From Mesaphorura yosii (Eukaryota > Arthropoda > Collembola > Poduromorpha > Tullbergiidae): a DNA stretch of 64,000 nucleotides. Position numbers and translations under genes: made by a program. This document shows, in pieces, positions 54,478-64,000 of the stretch. Position 1 is the first letter of the stretch, and each line of letters begins with the position of its first letter. Where the stretch lies: NCBI GenBank assembly GCA_009869945.1, contig WIXG01000102.1, forward strand, positions 124,001 to 188,000. Reading direction: 5' to 3'. Under the pieces are notes generated by a model. That model worked only from the letters and a program-made list of their open reading frames with translations. It was not told where the DNA came from and searched no databases.

Positions 54478-54485
54478 TATAAATA
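54478..54485 (+). promoter_or_regulatory. TATA box of MOXD1-like gene 1
   Basis: A perfect TATAAATA lies 73 bp upstream of the chosen ATG (54551). With the usual arthropod spacing of about 30 bp, transcription would begin near 54508-54516, just past the alternative ATG at 54506. This favours 54551 as the true start. No equally good TATA box is visible before gene 2; an AATAAAA stretch at about 57843 is a poor candidate. Confidence 0.55.
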
Positions 54486-54550
54486 CAGCGCCTGCTTTAA
54501 TCCTTATGCACTGTCATCCTTTCATTTGGCAAACACATAAGCCAAAGGTG

Positions 54551-56972
54551 ATGCATTGCAGTAGGGCAGTTTTAGCTGTAATTGTGCTCTGCACCCTCGT
54601 GCTCGCAAGTAGAGCGGTTCCGGTGACTAATCCAGGCAGGGGCCCTAAACAGGGTAAGCAGACCGAACAACTAGACGCAAACGGCGCGTACGTCCTGTCA
54701 TGGACCATAAACGAAGAGTCAAGAGAAATCGAATTTGAGATCGAAGCTGCGACGTTGGGGTTTGTTGGTCTTGGACTGTCGCCCAAGGGAGACATGGTGG
54801 GCGCCGACATTTTCATGGGTGGGGTGGACACGAGAGGCACGCCGAAATTGTACTTTGGCGTAAGTAAGAGAAATACGCGCACGCGATCGAAGTACACGGG
54901 CCAGTATTTAAATGAAGTTGTTTTTTTTTGCACAGGACTACCATGGCACCACAAATGGGGTGCCTCAATTCGACGCTAAGCAGGACTGGAAGCTGTTGGA
55001 CGCCAGAGAAAATGCGACGCACACATACCTGAAAGTTTCCCGTTTGCTAGATACGTGCGATGATGATGACTACCCGATTACGGAGGTAGGAAGCACGTGG
55101 ATTTGCACACGCCACGACCTTTTTCAAAATGTGCTTTGCAATTTTTATCACCGCTTGTTTTCCAATTTGTTAGGACAATACTGCCAGGGTTATTTGGTCA
55201 TTTGGAGCCACCGACGACATAAACTATCATGGCACGAGCCGCGGTACAAAATCCATCAACTTGATCATCGTCCCAGAACCTGAAGTGGATCTTGATATGT
55301 ATGCGCCTTGTACCGTTTGCACTCAATTAAGCTGTTGTAAGTGATTTCAAGTGCATTTCGCAATTGGGTTCATGGTACAGGATGGCAAAATGGAATATCA
55401 TGGTAAACACGACTATGCCTGGGACAGATACTACGTACTGGTGCACAATTCACAAAGCGCCGGCCTTGTCACAACGGCATCATGTTGTCGGGGTGAGGTT
55501 TTCTTGCAAGTACGACAATCCGGAAACCAGAAGCTCAAATATGAAACGCAATGTCTTTTGCTTGTAGTTTGATGCTGTTCTTGAAAGCCCAGTTGCCTTG
55601 AAGCATACGCACCATTTCATTGTCAGCAAATGCACAGCGCCACCTGGAGCCAATGCTACGGAACTGTTTGAGCCATGGATTGGTCATCCCGGCGAATTAT
55701 GCTTCGAAGAAGGTTTCGAACTGCCCTCACCGTATTGCCAGAAGTATTTGTTTGTATGGGCAGTGGGAGGAAAGCGAACACTCTTTCCACTGGAAGCTGG
55801 ATACTCAATCGGAGTCAATGAAGACGACGTTTACTACATGCTGGAAGTGCATTACGATAACCCTGAACTTCTAGAAGGTATTCAGTTTAATACGGGTCTG
55901 GAAATCTATTATACAGACGAACTCAGGTAAAGTACAAATTCCTACTCTTTCACATCACAAATGGCTACTCTCTGTCATTGTTGCAAATTTGTCACTAATT
56001 TAGGCCTCACGAAGCAATCATGTTTGCAATTGGCCATGACACCTCACCTTCTTTGCTAATCCCACCAAGGCAGACTGACTTCGTAATAGCAGGACACTGT
56101 GCGCCATTTTGCACTCGGAAGCTCCCATCAACTGGAGTCAATGTTTTCAATGTGCTTCTCCATTCCCATATCTCAGGTTAATACCACATAATAATCGATA
56201 ATATGTGAAATTGAGCATATGAGCACATTGTGAAAGATGTTCTCATCGGCTGAATTTTAATTCTCAGGAAGAAAACTGAAGTTGAGACATTTTCGAGGCA
56301 AAGAGGAGCTGAAATGGCTGGCATTTGATGACAATTACGATTTCAACTTCCAGCAAAATAAACCTTTGAGGGAAGAAATTGTCATTCAACCAGGTGATCA
56401 TTTCACTTTTGGTAAGTCGAAATTCAATCGTATTGTGTTGACAAAATTCTAACTCTGACTTCTAACTTCAAAAGAATGTACTTACGATTCAAATTGGAAC
56501 AACGGTTTTGTCGTCACTGGCGGACTCTCATCGAGGCAAGAGATGTGCCTTGCGTTTTTGTGGACTTACGCGGTGTCAGATGAATACGTCGGAATCGACA
56601 CTTGTCATTCGTCTTACTCCGTGAATCAAACATTAATTGATTTCGGAATCACGAATTGGACCCGGTAACTTATTTTGGATATTCTTCAGTGGCTCGACAA
56701 CTGTTTAACCAATTTTTTGTACTTTCAGTATCGATACTCCGAGTGGGCCAGATATTATTGTCCACGAACCAGAAGAAATGGCTGGCATGAGATTCGCAGA
56801 AGCCATAAGCACCAAGATTCAGTGGACACCGGCATTCATTGAGGAACAGCAGCGTAAACATCGGTATGGCATTCAAGACTCTTCTTGCTGCGATTCGACC
56901 ACTCGGGACTGTGATACAGGCATCATCATTTATCCTGACGCAACAACTTACGCCCCAGACCCAGTGTGTTGA
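54551..56972 (+). CDS. MOXD1: DBH-like monooxygenase, MOXD1 type (tandem copy 1, nine exons, 601 aa)
   Basis: Exons: 54551-54859, 54936-55085, 55174-55298, 55381-55492, 55568-55926, 56004-56176, 56268-56411, 56475-56664, 56729-56972. All eight introns are GT-AG, 63-91 bp long, and the joined frame is open for 601 residues, about the usual length of the family. Residues 1-22 are a hydrophobic signal peptide. A DOMON domain covers roughly 36-165 (WTINEESREIEFEIEAATLG, then a D-Y-H and DARENATHT stretch). The two copper type II ascorbate-dependent monooxygenase domains follow (about 205-335 and 350-515). Family knowledge assigns the CuH ligands to H247, H248 and H327 (in HTHHFIV and LEVHYDNP) and the CuM ligands to H405, H407 and M481 (in LLHSHISG and QEMC); all are present. 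TDTTYWC (210-216) is the family signature. N-glycosylation sequons lie at N129, N261, N508 and N518. The protein should enter the secretory pathway and hydroxylate an unknown small substrate using copper, O2 and ascorbate. It resembles MOXD1 more than dopamine or tyramine beta-hydroxylase. It ends at a Cys, with no anchor. An in-frame ATG at 54506 would add 15 residues; I chose 54551 because the signal peptide then begins cleanly and a TATA box lies too close to 54506. Confidence 0.93.
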
Positions 56973-57947
56973 ATCTTGTTGAAGGATTAAACGATGCATA
57001 CAAATTAAATTGACCTTAAGAAACAATTCTGAGTTTCCTTCGGAAACATATTAGTAATAACACCAGCATCCAAGAAAATATTCCATTTTTTCGCAATTTT
57101 CTTAGGCAGATTTCTTTCTTTTAGATTATGCGTCTTGCGCATTGATGAATTGGAATTTAGCTGAAAGCTTTAAATAAAATTCGAGTGTATAGTTTAATAA
57201 TATGAAACCTTCCAGAAAGATGGTGAAGATACATATGAGAAGATGGTATATAGTCTTAGTGCCACAACTACAGGTACAGTCACAGTTTTAGTACAAGTGC
57301 CACAATTACCGTAAACACACGGATGAGGTGCAGATGTCGACATCAATACGTAAAAGTCGTAACCTTTCAACGAATAAACAAATCTAGACGCCTACCTCTT
57401 GCAATAATGGTAACTTAGTTGAGTGAATCACTGAAATTGAATGATGCATTGAGCTTGAACTTGTGATACAGTGGTGGTGCGATTTGAACAGCTACCTTTA
57501 CGTAAACATGTTTCAGACGTGCACAAATCACTTCACCAGCTCACCGTATGAATCAGCCTAATTAATGCTGTCATTTCAATTACAATGGATGCCGACAATG
57601 CTCATCCGATTTGAAGTTGAACTCTAAGCTTTGAAGTGCGCTTAAAATGGTACAGGTGGTTAATGAATTAATAACGACACAAGTTTGTAAAACATCAATT
57701 TAAGCCTAAAATGACGCGGAAACACGAACCAATTATTTCCATTCTTCGATTAGCAAAATTGCGCAATGATTCATAATTTTGTCTTTTTATCACTCGAGCC
57801 TGTGACTATCACACACTATCAATTGAACCGAGCCCGAAAGCGAATAAAATCGACGGGGTCCTGGCTGTTAACTCTCTTTCATCTGTGATCCAGTCCAGTT
57901 TATCGCAACAAATCTTTTTCACGATTTAAACATTGCACGAATTCAAC
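56973..57947. other. Spacer between the tandem MOXD1-like genes
   Basis: This 975-bp spacer holds the 3' UTR and poly(A) signal of gene 1 and must hold the promoter of gene 2. It is AT-rich. I see no coding exon, no repeat shared with the region upstream of gene 1, and no strong TATA box. The stretch ccagtccagttt at about 57890-57901 is initiator-like, so gene 2 may use a TATA-less promoter. Confidence 0.5.
57173..57178 (+). terminator. Poly(A) signal of MOXD1-like gene 1
   Basis: AATAAA about 200 bp downstream of the stop codon of gene 1 (56970-56972), within the spacer before gene 2. It is the first canonical hexamer I see after the stop, so the 3' UTR would be about 220 bp. Confidence 0.5.
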
Positions 57948-60369
57948 ATGGCGACTTCCGCCTCGGCTCTCCATAGTACATTGCTAGGCTTCGTTTGTGC
58001 GTGCCTACTTGGGGTTTCTGTGACGAGTGCATTTTCTGTTCAAAATTCGATGCTGCAAGATAAATTAACTGAACAACTGGACGACGCTGGAAAGTACACA
58101 CTGTCCTGGACAATTAATGAACAGACAAAAGTAATTACGTTCGAAATCGAAGCGGCCACGCTGGGATATGTCGGATTCGGCATTTCTCCGACCGGGAAAA
58201 TGACTGGCGCAGATATTTTTGTGGCTGGTGTGTATTCAAATGGGACTAAGTACTCAGGGGTTTGTACATTTGTATATCTTCAGGTTCGCATTTAAACCTT
58301 TCAGGGTCTTCAAGGTCTTTTCCTCTCTACAGGACTACCACGCAACGCAGAATGGACAGCCCATTCTTGACGACCATAGCGATTGGAATTTGGAAGATGC
58401 TCGGGAAAATGGAACTCACACGTACATCCGCGTGAACCGCCTTCTTGACACCTGTGATAAGCAGGATTACCCGATTTCGGAGGTAGGCACAGTGCAAACT
58501 TGAATTCAGTAGTTGTTAAGGGAATACGACAAATAAGTTTTTGCGATCCGCATCGCAGGAGAACACCGCGCGAGTTATTTATGCGTGGGGCGCATTTGAC
58601 GAGTTTTCCCACCACTCTGGAAATAAAGGGACGAAATCAGTCAGTTTAATTGAAGTTCCATCACCTAACTTGGACGTATCGGAGTAAGTGGCATGATGGA
58701 AACCATCGCATGCAGACAACATTTGCTGACGAAAGTGTCGTTTTTCTAGAATGTCAAGATGGCAAGTCGCGGTCGATATGGAAATGCCTGCAGCAGACAC
58801 GACTTACTGGTGCACAATTCATAGAGGGCCTCCAATTAAGACAAAGCATCACGTCGTCGGGGTAAATCCCTGATAGACATGAACAACACTGAAGGAGATA
58901 TTTATTAATTAGTTATTTCATGTTGCCGCCGTTTAGTTTGACGTATTTCTGGACGGCCAAACTGCGCGAAAGCACTTGCATCACTTAATCGTAACGAAAT
59001 GCCACGCTCCACCAGGAAAAAACGCTACAATTTTCGAAGAATACGTGGATAAACCTGGCGAAGAGTGCTACGTCAACAACATACTCCCTGTGGGAAGGTA
59101 TTGCAAGCAGTACTTGTTTGTTTGGGCCGTGGGAGGAAAACGAACTGTGTTTCCTTTGGACATTGGCTACGCGATCGGCGACTCCGACCAAGAGAGCTAC
59201 TACATGCTGGAAATGCATTTTGACAACCCGGAAATGCGGCCGGGGTTGAAATTCAAGAGCGGAATTGAAATTTATTACACCGACAAGCTCAGGTAGTTGT
59301 TAGCTCAGCAAGTTACGCAATGAGCACGAACACGCTTCGTCAACTTCACAACGTTCTGCTTTTGCAGGGATATTGAAGCGTCCTTACTTGCTGTCGGCCA
59401 CGATACTATCCCGACGATGATTGTTCCGCCAATGCAAAGTGACTTCGTAATTGCTGGGCATTGCTCTCCAAAATGCTCCAATCACTTCCCGGCTACTGGA
59501 TTGCACGTATTTAATGTGCTTTTGCATTCTCATCTCTCCGGTGAGTTATATATATCAAAAATTTCGAAAATTGGTGCCAACTGACTTCCCTCTTTCACAG
59601 GCAGGAAGCTGAAATTGAGGCATTTCCGTGGCGATGCTGAACTTCCGTGGCTCTCATACGACGACACGTATGACTTTGACTTCCAGCAAAATAAACCCTT
59701 GAGGAACCAAATCACCCTTATGCCAGGAGACCACCTCATTTACGGTATGCGATCATTGGCATGAATTATTGTTCTTAGAGCACTGTATATTTTATCACTG
59801 CGTAACTAAATAGAATGCGTGTATGACACTACTTGGAAGAATGGTGAGGTCGTACTCGGAGGTTTGTCGTCGAGGGAGGAAATGTGTCTCGCCTTTCTGT
59901 GGGTGTACTCCACCGGACCAATGGTAAAGCCATTTGATCTGTGTGGCTCACTGTATTCACTGGACAAAGTTATGTATGATTTTGGACTAAACCTTACCAA
60001 GTAAGGAATCCATGATTGTGTGCTTTCCACCCAAGGCTCACTCCCTGTGTCTTCGTCGGCAGGGGCGAGAAGGATACTTTCATAATTTCGGAACCGGAGC
60101 AGTACAAAGGCCTCGAATTTGAAGATTATCTGAACTGGAACTTTACTTGGACCCCTGCATTCATTGCGGATCAGCAGCAGAAGCACCGTTATGGGATTCA
60201 GGACACCTTCTGCACGGATCGTGCAGGGGACTGGTTTGACAATTCGGAGGATAAGTACCCCGATGTTACAGATTTCAAGCCGCGCGATCAATGCGACGGT
60301 GCGAATGCGATAAATTTCAAGTACGGACTGATTATACCATTGGTAGCGGCTGCATTATTCAATTTATAA
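57948..60369 (+). CDS. MOXD1: DBH-like monooxygenase, MOXD1 type (tandem copy 2, nine exons, 621 aa, likely GPI-anchored)
   Basis: Exons: 57948-58259, 58333-58482, 58559-58683, 58750-58861, 58937-59292, 59368-59540, 59601-59744, 59814-60000, 60063-60369. Introns are GT-AG, 60-76 bp, at the same positions and phases as in the upstream copy; exons 2, 3, 4, 6 and 7 have identical lengths in the two genes. The start ATG sits in a good context (AACATGG). Residues 1-28 form a signal peptide (cleavage likely after VTSA). The DOMON domain covers about 37-167; the two Cu2-monooxygenase domains follow. CuH ligands are H248, H249 and H327; CuM ligands are H405, H407 and M481. ADTTYWC ends at C217. Sequons lie at N98, N130, N262, N517 and N546. 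Unlike copy 1, the chain continues past the last Cys (597) through a small-residue stretch (DGANA) into a hydrophobic end (about 608-621, GLIIPLVAAALFNL), the layout of a GPI-attachment signal; that reading is inference. By hand alignment, exon 2 is 33/50 and exon 7 is 32/47 identical to copy 1, so the duplication is not recent. Substrate unknown. Confidence 0.94.
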
Positions 60370-60398
60370 AGACAGATCAATACAAATTATTTTCTAGC

Positions 60399-60404
60399 AA
60401 TAAA
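60399..60404 (+). terminator. Poly(A) signal of MOXD1-like gene 2
   Basis: AATAAA begins 30 bp after the stop codon of gene 2 (60367-60369), implying a very short 3' UTR of roughly 50 bp. Confidence 0.6.
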
Positions 60405-63400
60405 AAAATTAGAATTCACTGGCAATTAGAAGCATACAGCGTTAATTTCCTTCTTGTAAGTCCGAATGTGTTCAGTTTATTCAGTGTTATAACAACAGTG
60501 AAAAACTGCGGCGATATCTTGCATTCATCCGTTGTGTTCGTATTATTAATTCTACTGGTTGAGTGGAAACCCGTTTTCGAATGGGTCGGATTGAGAACGA
60601 ACGCCTATGTCCAGTTCAGTCAAGACTCACGTGAGAGTGGTTGGCTAATATGAACGTTCGCGTTCTCGATTTACTTTTACTCGATGACGAACGACGATGA
60701 TGAATTCCTGTTAAAATAATTGAATTTGGGCTCAAGACATTCCTGCCTTATAATTTATTATGTGCGTCTGCCGGTCTGCGCGCAGCAGCAGACTGGTGAT
60801 GTGAGTAAATTGGTCATCATTTATTATGACTCTCCGCTGCGTTATGTGCAACCTATTATTGCCGCTGTTATCAAATCAATGGCATTGTTGATGAGGCAAG
60901 TGACAATCAACAAGGTAACATCCGAGCTGCAGCTGAATTGAGGGAAAAGACCACCAGCAGCCAAATGAAGAATACTTCCATCAAGCAAGCAAAAGCAATT
61001 GAGAGACAGCCGTGTGGCGAGCAGTCAGGCGTCCAAATCTTCCTTATCCAATACGAAATACTTAATCGTCATCTCTCTTGTGTTTTAATACAATTTCATT
61101 GCAGAGCAAGGAATAGGCAGAGGCACGGACAAAGGCAAAGGACTACCTTTCATTTCAATCAGCTGAAACAGTTTGATCTCAGCATGACGTCCAGTTTCCT
61201 CGCAGTCGCGTACCCTCATCAAAAATTATGAAATCCATGTGGAATATTTCGAGTGAATCAATAATGATTTACTAGTTCGTTAACAGACCAACTGCCAAGC
61301 ACCGCAGCGGCAGATCACGAGCGAGGATTGCCATTGCCTCTGTCGGCTGCTCTGGTCCCGTCCGTAAATTGGGCAGCGGTCCGTTTCTTTACTTTACCGA
61401 GAACTGACATTTCGTGGTGGGAAGAAGGATTTAAGAACTTCCCTCATTTCGTGTCTTTACGATTACATTTCCTGTACGATGCACCCAAACCGACTTAATT
61501 TGTATTCACAGTCGTGCCTGCAAATCCGTAAACATGATTTTGCGAAAGGGCAGAGCCACGCCACGCACGTAGCTTTGGGAAATGCACGTACATGTTGCAC
61601 GATCGCCTCATTAGCCACAAATGCGGACCTCAAATGTGAAATTCGGCTTGTTTTCTCAAGTCAGAGTCTGCGACCACTGAGAAAAGTGGGAGTACCGCAT
61701 CGGACTGCTGCATCTGCGCTGAATTGCAGCAGGTGAAAGGAAGTTGCACTTATTGACTCCTCCGCGCAGCAATAACACAAGCGTATTAAGATAATTGCTA
61801 TAATTTGGACTATTCAATATTCTGGTCTCGATGGGTGGCGTGAATAATAATTTTGAATGTGATTTCTTGTGCAAGGAATGCATGTCAAGTCCGAGTCCAG
61901 AGAGAAGGGAGAACGAGACAACAGGCACCTTCACGTCATTTACTGGATCGGGGACGAGTGGAGCCTTCAAGCGCGTAACGAGAGACCCTCAATTAAACGC
62001 GTACGTGTTTCTTGGTACGCGATGTATCCAATGGTCAGCTATCGCATTCAAATTAGATTAAGTGCAAGTGGCGAAGCGACCAGTGGCTCAAGAAGGGGGC
62101 AAAGCGAACGCAGGAGAGCAGGATGCCTGCGAAGGGAAATTACTTATCACATCGCCGTCTTGAATTTCTCTGAATTATAAATCGAGAATCCCACAACAAT
62201 AATGTTTAATAATAGCTTCACTCTGCGAGAAATGATACCTTTTGATGCGAGTGCGTTGAAGCTCTGTGGCTTGGCTGGTGGCTGGCATTTTGGCTTTTGT
62301 CACGCAACCGCTGGGGCTCAGACACCGAGCATGATTTATGAATCACAACACACAAAAACAATAATCACCCATAATGAGACAACTTGAGTAACAATTTTGT
62401 ACCTTTCTTCTGAGAAAACCTTTGCCTGTTCGCAGCATAAGAAATTTCTTGAGATTCACGAAAATTGTGGTAGCCCGTTGAACGTCGCACTCGCGTTGTT
62501 AATAATAAACACCCACTCCTTGAAATTGTTTCATGAAATGACGATCTCCGACCACGTCATTAGGCCGCGCGAAGGTGCGCATGCTGGGCTGCGGCAAATG
62601 CTGACGATGATTGGCACGGCATGTTTGCATGTGTGAATGCAAGTGTGTGAATGACTCGGAACACTACAAAAATAATTTGGCGTTAAGGGTGGGCGCGGCA
62701 CGGCGCGATGGCTGTGGCTCAGAACAAGAAATGCACTACAACTTGTAATCTCACTCTTATCTTGTCCCAAATGCCCTGTCAACTCTACTGTACCTGACAT
62801 TAATTTGTGTGTTCACTTTCTGGTAAATGTACACAGCAAATAATGTGATAATGACACTGACTTGACGGGTCGTTAGTCAGCCGTTTTTAAAAAGCAGCGC
62901 TCAAACGTGTCAAATAAAAAATGGACATAAAGTCACACAATTACCAGCATTGACATAAACAGCAACGGCAAGATTCAATTATGCCACCTGAGTTGATCTG
63001 CAGCGCATCGTGGTTCCATGTCAAGTTGCAATGAAGATTCAATTTGTGGCGGAGATTCGTGTGGGAATTTAAAAATGCGGTTTGAGAGAATTAATTGAAA
63101 AAGCGCAAATTGAAATTCTTACCATCAACCCAATCAAGTTGGGCATAAATATCAAGCATATCAGGGGTTGATGGAAAAGCAGGCGATTAACACCAGATTA
63201 CATTAAGGAAATCTGCAACTCGTTAACTGTTGGCAAGAATTTACGATCACAACAAAGGCGGAATTAATATCTGACAAAAGTCGAAACATTAACGCACATC
63301 CTGCCATGCGATGCCACACAGCACTGGCAGAAGATCATTGTTGCGTGTTTGTTGCATATTTCGGTGATTAGTTTCTTCAACGGCTTGAGCCACCCTTCTT

Positions 63401-64000
63401 CTTCTTGCTGCAGTTAATTGGTTTCCAGTCCGCGAACATGAGAACGTTTTCCTCGAAATTGTTTCAAAAATTTGTAATCGAGAGTATGACAGGCTGTTAT
63501 TAAACGTGTTAAAAGTGTAGCATCGTCTGTCTCGTCGGAAACTTAGGTTACAGAGCTGCCAAACTCTGCCGCTTCCCAGCCAGCACTTTTTTTTACGTAA
63601 TTAAAAGTACATAACCCACACATTTGTAATTTACACCACCACAGCTTGCATGGCTGATGGACAGAAAGAAGGCACGAAACGATTTTAACTTGATATGGCA
63701 GTTGACTCGTTCTAATTAAATTCCAACCCGCTTCTCTGTTGTCAAGAATTGGTCAGTCGTGATCTGACACATAAAATGTACTATCTTGTTGCATCCTCAA
63801 AGTCACAGATTGAATTACTATTAATAAATTCAAGATTGCAGGTGAATAAATTAAAAATAGAATCAGAGCAAAGGTAACAATGAGAATAATCGCTGAACAA
63901 CATCAAACGCAGCTGCCGAAATGCCGACAAAAAGATTATGTCGGGCCTCTCAAAGAACCTACGTTCTTCGTGGAGTCTGCACTTCGTGCCGATCATCATA
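60405..64000. other. No recognisable gene downstream of the MOXD1-like cluster
   Basis: This 3.6-kb stretch has only short open frames (up to 104 codons) without recognisable domains. There is no third tandem copy, no fragment with the HxH or EMC motif, and no RNA gene. The window ends without a partial gene I can identify. Confidence 0.45.

Noticed and set aside
54514-54954. 146-codon frame on the minus strand opposite exon 1 of gene 1
   Set aside because: It is the antisense shadow of the real exon and crosses its splice donor.
59806-60291. 161-codon frame on the minus strand opposite exons 8-9 of gene 2
   Set aside because: Antisense shadow running through a true intron; no recognisable domain.

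Overview
This is eukaryotic nuclear DNA. The only confidently identifiable genes have short GT-AG introns of 60-91 bp, AATAAA poly(A) signals and secretory signal peptides. The protein type, the intron size and the use of a TATAAATA box suggest an arthropod, perhaps a crustacean or a non-insect hexapod such as a springtail. That placement is inference; no marker gene pins the species.

Positions 1 to about 54,470 contain no gene I can recognise on either strand. Open frames there are short (the longest is 176 codons), many lack an ATG, and none shows a domain, a consistent splice chain or a signal I can name. The stretch does hold simple repeats, a 49-bp minisatellite with a built-in hairpin (43,046-43,178), a possible LTR-retrotransposon relic (about 40,167-40,453), nested inverted repeats (22,903-22,961) and two unusual foldback-like elements. 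One foldback is at 50,050-50,690, with arms built from degenerate gcgac-type units. The other is at 52,158-52,739, with arms built from degenerate cagtgaa-type units.

From 54,478 to 60,404 lies a head-to-tail tandem pair of nine-exon genes on the + strand. Both encode DBH-like copper monooxygenases of the MOXD1 type (signal peptide, DOMON domain, two Cu2-monooxygenase domains). I could reconstruct both completely by splicing: gene 1 gives 601 residues and gene 2 gives 621. The two genes share every intron position and phase, and all six expected copper ligands are present in both. They differ at the C terminus: gene 2 carries a short hydrophobic tail that looks like a GPI-anchor signal, while gene 1 stops at the equivalent cysteine. 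This suggests one soluble and one membrane-anchored paralogue. The last 3.6 kb (60,405-64,000) shows nothing I can identify.
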